DNA of 39,576 nucleotides, taken from NCBI GenBank assembly GCA_002371785.1, contig DFGU01000091.1:1-39576 (forward strand), in the 5' to 3' direction. The notes beneath the pieces were generated by a model. It saw nothing but the letters and a program-made list of their open reading frames with translations. It made no database searches and had not been told where the DNA came from. Below, one piece after another: positions 8,040 to 16,675 of this stretch. Position 1 is the stretch's first letter. Every line of letters starts with the position of its first letter. The stretch comes from Bacteroidales bacterium UBA3742. GTDB taxonomy: Bacteria > Bacteroidota > Bacteroidia > Bacteroidales > Paludibacteraceae. The translations under genes and the position numbers were made by a program.

Positions 8040-9203
8040 TTATTCGGTATGGCGGGTGCTATGCATTGTATGGCGGGTAGTACTATGCATTGTAGGGCGG
8101 AGGCTGTTCTTACATATTTGGGCGGCGAGGGTGTTCATGTTATGGAAGCGGCTGTAGTCGGTATCTGCGGGGATGTCGTTGACATCTCCCATATCGGTCA
8201 GTTGCCAGGGAGAGAGAATGAGCAATTGTCCCATCTCACAGAGCTGATGACGCCGCTTCTCCGGATGCCAGCCATCGCGTATGGGTTCTTTTTGCAAATG
8301 GATAAGCGGAAGGGCTTGCTCGATACAATCCTTGACCAGTTGTTGTTCGCCTTTCGATATACCCGGTGTGACCAATACGGCGCCATCCTTGGCTGCTTGG
8401 ATCCATGCGGCGCGTTCTTGCTGGAACGCGTCGGTGGTCTCATAGCGGGTATTATAGTCGCGTTGATCGCCGCGCATAAGCCAACGATGGCAGAAGACCT
8501 GTTCTTTCCACGGGCGCTTGAGCAAAAAGAGATTTCCATATGCAGCGAAGTCCTGTCCGTCGATGGTGATATGCTGGCGACGCTGGAACAAATCGGGATA
8601 CAAACCTCGCATGATCGCCCGACGAGGATTATCCTGGACATAGTTGATGATGTTCTCCAGCTGGCCTTTGCGGTAACAAATGGTATCATCGTAATTGTCG
8701 TCGAAGAGGGGCTCTATATCATGCTCGGCATAATAGGTCTCGCGCTTTTTGCGGGAGGAATGGGCGAGGTATTCGCGATCTATGTCGGGATCCGCCATAT
8801 ATGGCGGATACAAAGAACGATACGCCTGTGTACAGCCCATTTTGAAGCCGCGGATGATCTCACCAAGAGGTACGTCCAAGGGACGCTCTACCTGGAGGAT
8901 ACCATGGAAATGGTCGGGCATGACCTGGTAGCCCAGCGAACGGATTTGACGGCCGCGGGCGGTTTGCTTATCAAAGGTCTGTAGCCACGCTTGCTCTACG
9001 TATTGACCAAGCTTGGTCAATACGATAGAGGGAGCGGAGAGATCGTTGTTCAGTTCGCCAAACACGCGCTTGCGTGCGTGCGTGACGATAGTAATAAGGT
9101 ATATCCCGGAGGATTTGTAATCCCTCCAGGTATTGTGAGGACGATGGGCGCTACTCAATAGGCCGCCACGGTCCTTCCAATATGTATACCAATCGAACGA
9201 CAT
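8040..9203 (-). CDS. REP-associated tyrosine transposase (RAYT, Y1/HUH) with C-terminal extension
   Basis: A 387-residue protein. Residues 30-200 are a Y1 (IS200-like) transposase domain: YLITIVTHARKRVFGE, the metal-binding HUH motif PDHFH (His98, His100), and NIINYVQDNPRR with the nucleophile Tyr188. This fits RAYT/TnpA-REP enzymes, which cut REP palindromes as single strands. Residues about 265-335 form an extra domain (GAVLVTPGISKGEQQLV, then LPLIHLQKEP, then LLILSPW) resembling DprA/SLOG Rossmann folds. The REP inside the gene is translated as PPYMADPD (133-140). The last 20 or so residues come from degenerate REP sequence beyond what looks like the natural end (NTLAAQIC). Palindromes flank the gene on both sides, as expected for RAYT loci. 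No flanking insertion-sequence ends were found. Confidence 0.88.
   Translation of the reverse strand: MSFDWYTYWKDRGGLLSSAHRPHNTWRDYKSSGIYLITIVTHARKRVFGELNNDLSAPSIVLTKLGQYVEQAWLQTFDKQTARGRQIRSLGYQVMPDHFHGILQVERPLDVPLGEIIRGFKMGCTQAYRSLYPPYMADPDIDREYLAHSSRKKRETYYAEHDIEPLFDDNYDDTICYRKGQLENIINYVQDNPRRAIMRGLYPDLFQRRQHITIDGQDFAAYGNLFLLKRPWKEQVFCHRWLMRGDQRDYNTRYETTDAFQQERAAWIQAAKDGAVLVTPGISKGEQQLVKDCIEQALPLIHLQKEPIRDGWHPEKRRHQLCEMGQLLILSPWQLTDMGDVNDIPADTDYSRFHNMNTLAAQICKNSLRPTMHSTTRHTMHSTRHTE
8789..8811. repeat. REP palindrome inside the RAYT coding region
   Basis: A perfect palindrome (TCCGCCATATATGGCGGA core) identical in type to the flanking REPs. It is in frame and encodes part of YPPYMADPD. Confidence 0.9.
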
Positions 9204-9210
9204 TGTTTAT

Positions 9211-9266
9211 GATCCGCCATGTATGGCGGATACGTATGGGGAGGATCCGCCATACATGGCGGATGC
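9211..9266. repeat. Two REP palindromes between gdhA and the RAYT gene
   Basis: Palindromes at 9211-9233 and 9244-9266 with matched TCCGCC/GGCGGA arms; centres ATGTAT and ATACAT. The second ends one base before the gdhA stop codon. They could act as the 3' hairpin of the gdhA transcript. They complete the REP flanking of the transposase gene. Confidence 0.9.
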
Positions 9267-9267
9267 G

Positions 9268-10623
9268 TTATACCAGGCCTTGCTCGACCATGGCGTTGGC
9301 GACTTTCATGAAGCCGGCGATGTTAGCACCACGGACGTAGTTGATATAGCCGTCCTCCTCTGTGCCATACTTGAGGCAAGCGGCGTGGATGTCGGCCATG
9401 ATGGTACGCAGACGTTGATCCACCTCCTCGGCGGTCCACTTGAGACGCATCGAGTTCTGGCTCATCTCGAGACCGGAGGTAGCTACACCACCGGCGTTGC
9501 TGGCCTTACCCGGGCTATAGAGGATCTTAGCGCCTTGGAACAACGCAATAGCATCCGGCGTGGTCGGCATGTTAGCGCCTTCGGTCACGCAGAAGCAACC
9601 GTTCTTAAGCAGGTTCTCGGCGTCGGCTTTTTCAATCTCGTTCTGCGTAGCGCACGGCATAGCGATATCGCAAGGGATGCGCCATGGACGCTCGCCGGGG
9701 AAATACTGAGCCTGCGGATACTTAGCCACGTACTCTTTGATACGGCCGCGACGAACGTTTTTGAGTTCGAAGACATAGGCCATCTTCTCTTCGTTGAGAC
9801 CTTCCGGATCGTAGATGAAACCGTCGGAGTCGCTCAAAGTGAGCACCTTGGCGCCCAGACGCATGGCCTTCTGGGCAGCGAACTGCGCTACGTTACCGGC
9901 ACCGGAGATACATACACGCTTGCCCTCGAAGGACTCACCACGCGTTGCGAGCATCGCCTCGGCGAAGTAACAAGCACCGTAGCCGGTAGCCTCCGGACGC
10001 ATGAGCGAACCGCCCCAGTTCTGGCCTTTACCGGTGAGCGTACCGGTGAACTCGTCACGCAGACGCTTGTACTGGCCGAACATAAAACCAATCTCACGAC
10101 CACCTACACCGATATCACCGGCCGGTACGTCGGTATCAGCACCGATATGACGCTGGAGCTCGGTCATAAACGACTGGCAGAAACGCATCACCTCGGCGTC
10201 GGACTTGCCACGCGGCGAGAAATCGGATCCACCCTTGGCACCACCCATCGGCAGCGTGGTGAGGGCGTTCTTGAAGGTCTGCTCGAAGGCGAGGAACTTC
10301 ATGATACTCAGGTTGACAGACGCATGGAAACGGATACCTCCCTTATACGGACCGATAGCCGAGTTCATCTGTACGCGGAAGCCGCGGTTGATCTGCACCT
10401 CGCCCTCATCGTCCATCCACGGTACGCGGAACATGATGACGCGCTCGGGTTCTACCATGCGCTCCATGATCTTCTGCTCACGCAGATAGGGATAGGCCAT
10501 GATCATCGGTGCGACCGATTCTACTACTTCGCGAACAGCCTGGTGGAACTCGTGCTCACCGGGGTTCTTGCTGATCAGGTCGGCCATAAAAGACTCGACA
10601 TACATTTGGGTTTGTTTGTCCAT
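9268..10623 (-). CDS. gdhA: NADP-type glutamate dehydrogenase
   Basis: A 451-residue protein of the hexameric bacterial glutamate dehydrogenase family. It interconverts 2-oxoglutarate plus ammonium and glutamate in the cytoplasm, linking carbon and nitrogen metabolism. Visible motifs are GPYKGGIRFH (91-100), the catalytic lysine region LPMGGAKGGSDF (124-135), DVPAGDIGVGGREIGF, and the Rossmann motif SGAGNVAQFA. Length and the ATG start (MDKQTQMYVESFM) fit the family. It is the last gene of a long minus-strand run, 27 bp after rlmB, and its stop codon lies against a REP palindrome. Cofactor preference for NADP is assumed from the family type. Confidence 0.96.
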   Translation of the reverse strand: MDKQTQMYVESFMADLISKNPGEHEFHQAVREVVESVAPMIMAYPYLREQKIMERMVEPERVIMFRVPWMDDEGEVQINRGFRVQMNSAIGPYKGGIRFHASVNLSIMKFLAFEQTFKNALTTLPMGGAKGGSDFSPRGKSDAEVMRFCQSFMTELQRHIGADTDVPAGDIGVGGREIGFMFGQYKRLRDEFTGTLTGKGQNWGGSLMRPEATGYGACYFAEAMLATRGESFEGKRVCISGAGNVAQFAAQKAMRLGAKVLTLSDSDGFIYDPEGLNEEKMAYVFELKNVRRGRIKEYVAKYPQAQYFPGERPWRIPCDIAMPCATQNEIEKADAENLLKNGCFCVTEGANMPTTPDAIALFQGAKILYSPGKASNAGGVATSGLEMSQNSMRLKWTAEEVDQRLRTIMADIHAACLKYGTEEDGYINYVRGANIAGFMKVANAMVEQGLV

Positions 10624-10650
10624 AATGTTGAATATTATAACAGATTAATA

Positions 10651-11409
10651 CTAATTTCGTTGACGAATAGCCTCGTAGATAAATACACCGGCCGCTACAC
10701 TGACGTTGAGCGACTCGATGACACCGGTCATAGGCAGCTTGACGCGGTCGGTACAGAGGTCCAGGTTCGGACCATAGATACCATGCTCCTCGGAGCCCAT
10801 GACGATAGCCGTCGGACCCGTCATGTCGCAGTCGGTATAGAGGCGGTCGGTATGTTCGGTAGCAGCCACGACGCGCAGTCCGCTGTCGCGCAAGTACTGC
10901 AGGCACTCCTGCATATTCTCCACCTTGCAAATGGGCAGGGAGAAGAGGGCACCGGCCGAGGTCTTGATGGCATCGCCGTTGATGGCGACGCTACTACGCG
11001 AAGCAATAACGATCCCGTGTACACCCGCACAAGCGCATGTACGCGCGATAGCTCCGAAGTTGCGCACATCGGTCACGCCATCCAGCACCACCAGCAACGG
11101 CGTCTTGCCCTCGTCGTAGAGCGACTGCACGAGGCTATCGATCGGATAGAACTCGACAGGCGAGAGGAAGGCGATGACGCCCTGATGATTCTTGTCGGTA
11201 TATTGGTTGAGGCGCTCTACGGGCACACGCTGGATATTGGTGGCGGTGCCTGCCAGTTTCTGCTGCAGTTCGCGTCCGATAGCGGAGTTCATATCGCGGC
11301 GCATCAGCACTTTGTCCAGCGCTTTGCCGGCCTCGATGGCCTCTATTACCGCCCGGATACCGAAGATCATCTCCTTCTCCGGCGGACGTTTGGTGTCATA
11401 TTGTTTCAT
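10651..11409 (-). CDS. rlmB: 23S rRNA (guanosine-2'-O)-methyltransferase, RlmB/SpoU family
   Basis: A 252-residue SPOUT methyltransferase with an N-terminal RNA-binding domain (FGIRAVIEAIEAGKALDKVL). The three SpoU motifs are visible: LDGVTDVRNFGAIARTCA, VMGSEEHGI, and LPMTGVIESLNVSVAAGVF. RlmB methylates G2251 in the peptidyl-transferase centre of 23S rRNA using SAM. Length and motif order fit RlmB/TrmH group 3; a tRNA target cannot be fully excluded. It lies 12 bp after the secreted-protein gene and 27 bp before gdhA, so it is probably part of the same transcript. Confidence 0.93.
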   Translation of the reverse strand: MKQYDTKRPPEKEMIFGIRAVIEAIEAGKALDKVLMRRDMNSAIGRELQQKLAGTATNIQRVPVERLNQYTDKNHQGVIAFLSPVEFYPIDSLVQSLYDEGKTPLLVVLDGVTDVRNFGAIARTCACAGVHGIVIASRSSVAINGDAIKTSAGALFSLPICKVENMQECLQYLRDSGLRVVAATEHTDRLYTDCDMTGPTAIVMGSEEHGIYGPNLDLCTDRVKLPMTGVIESLNVSVAAGVFIYEAIRQRN

Positions 11410-11421
11410 ATAATGGTCGGT

Positions 11422-13056
11422 TTAAAAATTCTTAATCAGTCGGCCTTGCGCGTCATAAACACGACCGGCATAGTGCATATATACCTGACCGCCATGCAGG
11501 AACTTGCTGGCAGCGCGTTGCTGCTCGGCCGAGAGTTGCTCCAGCGGGGTCTCTCCGCCGGGCTGCGCCTGGATGGTGAAGACGGTCATGATGACCGTGG
11601 TAGGCAGGTAGTTGTTGTTGCCGGGATGGTAAGCCACCACCGTCACTTCGCCCTCGTTCTCCGGCATGATGATGCCATCCTCGATCGAGAGCAGACACTC
11701 TGTATAGGCGTACGTGATAGGCAGGCCGGACGAGAGTACGGCGGTAGAAGGCACGGGTGTACCCACGGTCAGCTGGGTCGGTTGCTCCTCCCACAGGATG
11801 GTCTGCACAGCTTTGTTCACATGCAGCGGCACTTGGAGCGTGCGGGTGTTGTAGATACACGGGTCGTCGGGCGTGAAGATCAAGGTGAGCGCATAGTCGC
11901 CGGCATCCAGGAGGGAGTCTGTGGCTATATTCTGCCAAGCAAACGAACCCGGCACTTGGCCGAGCGTCTCATGTATCTGAGCCGCGCTCAAGGGCTGACC
12001 GTACGTCAGGTCGTCTACCGTCACGCCGATCATCGGATCGGCTTTGCGGATGCTCAGGCTCTTGGCAATCGGTTCGGCCGCATTGTATTTGTAGTTACCC
12101 GGCTGGGTAGCGGTCAGCGTCACCTCGCCAGCACACAGGATCTGCACTACCCCATCCTGCACATACGCTATCGTGGAATCCGAACTCTCATACTGCACCG
12201 GCAGACCCGACGACGTGAAGGCATTCAGCATCGGTCGGTCGGTGGTAAGGTACTCGCCCAGGGTCTGGATCCAGGTGAGCGTCTGGTCGTATTTCTTGGT
12301 CTCACCCGAGACGGCGATACGCACCTCGCGGCCCTCACCGGCAATCACGATCTCGCCGCTATGCTGGCCCGCTTCGCTATGCGAATAGATGATATTGAGT
12401 TGGGTGGACTGGTTGATCTGGTTCTTCTGCCCCACCGACGTGAGCGAGGCCGAGAAATGCGGGTCGGTAGAAGATACCTCGGCCACGATATTGGTCCAGT
12501 TGACCGTCACACTCTTCACGCCATCGGCATCGTCGACCATGGCGCTACCGAAGGGCCACTCGTCGGTGCTGGCGCTCAGGCTCTTCAGTTCGGTCACCTT
12601 GATCTTGCGGAACGCGACCGCCGTCTTACCCGTTGCGTAGAACTTCAGGTAACGGGTGTTGGTGGCCAGCGCCAAGCTCTCCTCTGTATCGGTGGAGATG
12701 GTGTTACCCTCTTTGGTCAGCAGAAGCGACCAGTTGTTGTGGTCGGGCGACTGATAGACGCTGAGCGAACCGTTACTACCACCTTGCCATGCAAAGCTCA
12801 AGGTCTCGGGTATGCCAACCGGATTGAGCGCGATGACACACTCGTCCTCATAGGTACCAATCAGCACGATCTTACCTATTTTCAGGCCACCGCCCAGGCC
12901 CAATAGCGCATTATCATAACTCACGTTCTCCGTCTTGGAGATCACGGTCTGGGCATTGTTGAAATCGTCTTTTGTAAACTCCGTATCCCAGGCCAGTTGG
13001 GCCGAGAGGGAGATCGAAACAGCCATCGCTGCTATCAAAGCGTAAAACTTATTCAT
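11422..13056 (-). CDS. Secreted protein with Ig-like repeats and C-terminal sorting-like tail
   Basis: A 544-residue exported protein: signal peptide MNKFYALIAAMAVSISLSA, then Gln. Residues about 25-160 resemble a discoidin/carbohydrate-binding-like sheet (YQSPDHNNWSLLL, TNTRYLKFYATGK). Several Ig-like stretches follow, with repeated phrases such as TLTATQPGNYKYNAAEP and VTVVAYHPGNNNYLPTT. The C-terminus (KFLHGGQVYMHYAGRVYDAQ, then GRLIKNF) is the short tail common on secreted Bacteroidales proteins and probably directs type IX export or surface anchoring. Function unknown. It lies 10 bp after dsbD, whose disulfide pathway serves the periplasm. Confidence 0.8.
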   Translation of the reverse strand: MNKFYALIAAMAVSISLSAQLAWDTEFTKDDFNNAQTVISKTENVSYDNALLGLGGGLKIGKIVLIGTYEDECVIALNPVGIPETLSFAWQGGSNGSLSVYQSPDHNNWSLLLTKEGNTISTDTEESLALATNTRYLKFYATGKTAVAFRKIKVTELKSLSASTDEWPFGSAMVDDADGVKSVTVNWTNIVAEVSSTDPHFSASLTSVGQKNQINQSTQLNIIYSHSEAGQHSGEIVIAGEGREVRIAVSGETKKYDQTLTWIQTLGEYLTTDRPMLNAFTSSGLPVQYESSDSTIAYVQDGVVQILCAGEVTLTATQPGNYKYNAAEPIAKSLSIRKADPMIGVTVDDLTYGQPLSAAQIHETLGQVPGSFAWQNIATDSLLDAGDYALTLIFTPDDPCIYNTRTLQVPLHVNKAVQTILWEEQPTQLTVGTPVPSTAVLSSGLPITYAYTECLLSIEDGIIMPENEGEVTVVAYHPGNNNYLPTTVIMTVFTIQAQPGGETPLEQLSAEQQRAASKFLHGGQVYMHYAGRVYDAQGRLIKNF

Positions 13057-13066
13057 GTATGGTATG

Positions 13067-14680
13067 TTAATATTTTAGCCAGTTTAAGAATTCGTCGGGA
13101 TCAGTGGTAAACGCCATAGGTTCGGCCACGGATTGGCCCTTAGCGTCCAGCTGGACGTAATACGGCTGCGCGTTGGAGCCGAACTGCTCACGCTGGATAC
13201 GGCTGTTCTTCTCGCCGATACCATCGCGCTTGTCATCCACAAATAGCTCGATGAATACATAGTTTTGCAGACGCGTCTTGACGCTATCGTTGTCGAGCAC
13301 ATAGGCCTCCATCTTGCGGCAGTTGACGCAACCGTAGCCGGTGAAGTCGATGATAACGGGACGACTGGTCTGACGGGCATAGGCAAGGCCCTCGTCGTAG
13401 TCGTGGAATACTTCACGGCCCTCGATCTCCATGGGTGGAGCAAAAGCAGATATAGCTTTCACAGGTGCGCCCCATAAGCCGGGCACCAAGTATATAGCAA
13501 ACGCCACGGATGGAATGATCACCACCGCACGGATGATCTTGCGCACGGTGGAAACCTTACGGATATTCCACATGAGGTAGATACCGATGCCCAAGAAGCA
13601 AGCGATCCATATCGCGATGAAGAGCCAACGCGGCAGAATGCCCCATCCGTATGCCATATCGGCTACGCTGAGGAATTTCAGCGAGAGGGCCAGTTCCAGG
13701 AAAGCGAGCACGACCTTGAACGACGTCATCCAGTCACCCGATCGCGGTGCCTGCTTCATCCACTCGGGGAACATAGCAAACAGCGAGAACGGCAACGCCA
13801 AGGCAATCGCGAAGCCCAGCATACCCATCGTCGGTGCCAGCAGGCTCTTGCCGGCCGCCTCTACCAGCAAGGTACCGATGATAGGACCCGTGCAGGAGAA
13901 CGAGACGATGACCAGCGTAAAGGCCATGAGCAGTATACTCAAGAACCCACCTGTATTCCTGGCCTTGCTATCCAGGGCCGTGGACCAAGAGGACGGCAGC
14001 GTGATCTCAAACAATCCGAAGAATGACAGGGCAAAAACCACCAGCAAGAGGAAGAAGACGATATTCACTACCGCATTCGTACTCAGTTCGTTCAGGGCTG
14101 ATGCACCAAACAGCACGGTCACTAGCAGTCCCAGACCTACATACAGCACGATGATGCTCAGACCGTACAATATCGCATCGCGTCGTCCGCCGCCCTTCTT
14201 CAGGAAGAACGACACGGTCATCGGAATGATCGGCCATACACAGGGCGTGAAGATAGCCAGCAAGCCCCCCAGAAAACCCAGCACAAAGATCCACAGCAGT
14301 CCACTAAGCGCCGTCAACGGAGCATCGCACACATTGGCCGACGGCACAGGACACATGATCTCACAGCCGCAGTCCGCCTCTTCTTCACCTTCAGCGTACT
14401 CCCATGTCTCGGGCGCCGTACACATACGGTCGTCGCAGGCATTATATCGTATGGGGGTCAACTCGGCCTTGGCCAGCGTGATCCGAAACGAGTCAGCAAA
14501 CTCCTCGGCAAACTCCCGATCACCCATCTCGATGATATTCATGTGCCAACCGGGTTCTATCTCGGCACGGAGCACCACGCTATCGCCATGCTCTTCCCCA
14601 CTCCACGTCACGGGCTGCACGATCTCAGCTGCCGACACCAGGGGTATCAGGCTGAGCAGGATAAAAAATAGTTTTTTCAT
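13067..14680 (-). CDS. dsbD: Thiol:disulfide interchange protein, DsbD family
   Basis: A 537-residue protein that moves reducing power from cytoplasmic thioredoxin across the inner membrane. A signal peptide (MKKLFFILLSLIPLVSA) leads a short periplasmic domain with Cys82 and Cys87 (ACDDRMCTAPE). The central domain has about eight membrane segments, with the CcdA-type cysteines in FTPCVWPIIPM (145-155) and FSCTGPIIGTLL. The C-terminal thioredoxin-like domain has CVNC in DFTGYGCVNCRKM. All three redox pairs are present. It is slightly shorter than E. coli DsbD, mainly in the N-terminal domain, which is usual in Bacteroidetes. It overlaps hpt by 4 bp (ATGA). Confidence 0.93.
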   Translation of the reverse strand: MKKLFFILLSLIPLVSAAEIVQPVTWSGEEHGDSVVLRAEIEPGWHMNIIEMGDREFAEEFADSFRITLAKAELTPIRYNACDDRMCTAPETWEYAEGEEEADCGCEIMCPVPSANVCDAPLTALSGLLWIFVLGFLGGLLAIFTPCVWPIIPMTVSFFLKKGGGRRDAILYGLSIIVLYVGLGLLVTVLFGASALNELSTNAVVNIVFFLLLVVFALSFFGLFEITLPSSWSTALDSKARNTGGFLSILLMAFTLVIVSFSCTGPIIGTLLVEAAGKSLLAPTMGMLGFAIALALPFSLFAMFPEWMKQAPRSGDWMTSFKVVLAFLELALSLKFLSVADMAYGWGILPRWLFIAIWIACFLGIGIYLMWNIRKVSTVRKIIRAVVIIPSVAFAIYLVPGLWGAPVKAISAFAPPMEIEGREVFHDYDEGLAYARQTSRPVIIDFTGYGCVNCRKMEAYVLDNDSVKTRLQNYVFIELFVDDKRDGIGEKNSRIQREQFGSNAQPYYVQLDAKGQSVAEPMAFTTDPDEFLNWLKY

Positions 14681-15216
14681 TTCCGTAATGTATATATATC
14701 CGGCAAGTTGCGGGCGATGCCGTCGATATCCAATCCATAGCCGATCACGAACTCACGCGACACCTCAAAACCCACGTAGTCCGGTGCAGCATCCTCGTAA
14801 TGCAGTTCGCTGGGCTTGTAGAGCAACGACACTACGCGTATCGAACGCGGTTTCTGCTCCTCCAGCACCGGCTTGAGGTAGTGCATCGACAGACCCGTCT
14901 CCACGATATCCTCCACCACGATCACATCCCGGTCGCGCACATCCACATCAATCGGCTTCACCTCCTCAACCTCACCGGTGGATTCGGTGCCGTCGTACGA
15001 ACGCAACTGCACAAACGACATCGTGCAGTCCAGCGGGAACGCACGCAGCAGGTCGCTGAAGAAGAACACGGCCCCATTCAGTACGCAGATGAAATGCGGC
15101 GTCCGGCCGGCATAGTCCTTAGCCATCTGTTGCGCCAACTCACGTACACGCTCGGCAATCTTCTCGGCCGAGATATACGTGTCGAATGTCATGAATTGAT
15201 AATTAACACTTGCCAT
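14677..15216 (-). CDS. hpt: Hypoxanthine phosphoribosyltransferase
   Basis: A 179-residue purine-salvage enzyme that joins hypoxanthine or guanine to PRPP, giving IMP or GMP. The PRPP-binding motif is VIVVEDIVETGLSMHYL. The region LNGAVFFFSDLLRAF and the C-terminal DYVGFEVSREFVIGYGLD (base-binding aromatic and Asp) also fit the family. The start is uncertain: MASVNYQF precedes a second Met (MTFDTYISAEKIAERV) that better matches the usual N-terminus. The stop overlaps the dsbD start by 4 bp. The 111 bp upstream, between hpt and murA, holds short CTTTCAG/CTTTCGG repeats and no gene. Confidence 0.93.
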   Translation of the reverse strand: MASVNYQFMTFDTYISAEKIAERVRELAQQMAKDYAGRTPHFICVLNGAVFFFSDLLRAFPLDCTMSFVQLRSYDGTESTGEVEEVKPIDVDVRDRDVIVVEDIVETGLSMHYLKPVLEEQKPRSIRVVSLLYKPSELHYEDAAPDYVGFEVSREFVIGYGLDIDGIARNLPDIYTLRK

Positions 15217-15327
15217 ATCTTTATAATTCTTAAAATGTCCAATTTTGGGCTTTCAGCTTTCGGCTTTCAGCATTCGGTCCTTTACCGGAGTGCTCGGAAG
15301 CACCTGATGCAGGTCTGACCTGGCTTC

Positions 15328-16635
15328 TCACCCTTCCCTCCGTATACAAGCGCCGATAGCATTCAGTCGGTGCTCTATATCCTCATAGCCACGGTCGATC
15401 TGGTCGATATGGTCGATCTTGCTCACGCCATCGGCCGACATAGCGGCGATCAGCATCGCGATACCGGCACGGATATCGGGCGAGGTCATGTGGTTCGGCT
15501 TCAGCTTGCGCGAGTTGTCATGACCGATCACCACGGCTCTATGCGGGTCACACAGTATGATCTGCGCACCCATGTCAATCAACTTGTCCACGAAGAACAG
15601 ACGCGATTCGAACATCTTCTGATGAATCAGCACCGATCCGCGTGCCTGGGTAGCCACAACGAGCATCACGCTCAACAAGTCAGGCGTCAGTCCCGGCCAC
15701 GGGGCATCCGCTACCGTCAGGATCGAACCGTCCAGGAAGGAGTCGATCTGATAATGTTCCTGCGCCGGAATCACGATATCGTCGCCATCTACGTCAATAC
15801 GGATACCCAACCTCCGGAACGCATCGGGGATGATACCCAGGTCGCGATACGACACATTGCAGATTCGTAGTTCCGAACCCGTGATAGCGGCCATGCCGAT
15901 AAACGATCCCACCTCGATCATGTCGGGCAACAAGGTATGCTGCGCACCGTGGAGTTCGCGGACACCATCGATGGTGAGCAAGTTGCTACCTACGCCGCTA
16001 ATCTTGGCGCCCATCGCATTCAGCATGCGGCAGAGTTGTTGCAAGTAGGGTTCGCAAGCAGCGTTGTAGATCGTGGTCGTACCCTCGGCCATGACGGAAG
16101 CCATGATGATATTGGCCGTTCCGGTCACCGACGCTTCGTCCAGCAACATATAGGCGCCTTTCAGCTTCTTGCCCTGGAAACGATACGCCAGCAGTTCCTT
16201 GTCGTACTTAAACCGTGCCCCCAGGTTCACCATGCCCTGGAAGTGGGTATCCAGACGGCGACGACCTATCTTATCCCCTCCGGGCTTGGCGTAGATTATC
16301 TCACCCAGACGCGACAACAGAGGACCGATCAGCATCACCGAACCGCGCAACTTATTGCATTTCTGCAAGAAGTCCTTGCTGGCCAGATAGGCCGTATCCA
16401 GGTTCCGCGCCGTGAAGGCATATTTGCCCTTTGCCAACTTCTCCACCGTCACGCCCATCGAGGCAATCAGGTCGATCAGGTTGTTCACATCCAGTATGTT
16501 GGGCAGGTTGTTGATCACCACCGTCTCGCGGGTCAGCAACGTGGCACACAACACCTGCAGCGCCTCGTTCTTTGCACCCTGTGGCGTGATACTGCCGTGC
16601 AACTTATGTCCTCCTTCTACTATAAAACTTGCCAT
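15328..16635 (-). CDS. murA: UDP-N-acetylglucosamine 1-carboxyvinyltransferase
   Basis: A 435-residue enzyme of the first committed step of peptidoglycan synthesis: transfer of enolpyruvyl from PEP to UDP-GlcNAc. It has the EPSP-synthase-like two-domain fold with GSITPQGAKNEALQVL near the N-terminus and the loop KPGGDKIGRRRLDTHFQGM (118-136). The usual catalytic Cys (Cys115 in E. coli) is Asp121 here. Known Asp-type MurA enzymes remain active and are not inactivated by fosfomycin, so intrinsic resistance is expected. The Met-Ala-Ser start is well placed. It lies 40 bp after murB; the gap holds AT-rich GAAAATTTGAA repeats. Confidence 0.97.
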   Translation of the reverse strand: MASFIVEGGHKLHGSITPQGAKNEALQVLCATLLTRETVVINNLPNILDVNNLIDLIASMGVTVEKLAKGKYAFTARNLDTAYLASKDFLQKCNKLRGSVMLIGPLLSRLGEIIYAKPGGDKIGRRRLDTHFQGMVNLGARFKYDKELLAYRFQGKKLKGAYMLLDEASVTGTANIIMASVMAEGTTTIYNAACEPYLQQLCRMLNAMGAKISGVGSNLLTIDGVRELHGAQHTLLPDMIEVGSFIGMAAITGSELRICNVSYRDLGIIPDAFRRLGIRIDVDGDDIVIPAQEHYQIDSFLDGSILTVADAPWPGLTPDLLSVMLVVATQARGSVLIHQKMFESRLFFVDKLIDMGAQIILCDPHRAVVIGHDNSRKLKPNHMTSPDIRAGIAMLIAAMSADGVSKIDHIDQIDRGYEDIEHRLNAIGACIRREG

Positions 16636-16675
16636 ATTATAGATTTGAAAATTTGAATATTCGAAAATTTGAAGA

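Noticed and set aside
9223..12906. 1227-codon + strand open frame
   Set aside because: It runs antisense through gdhA, rlmB and most of a secreted-protein gene. All three have clear family motifs, and the antisense product shows none.
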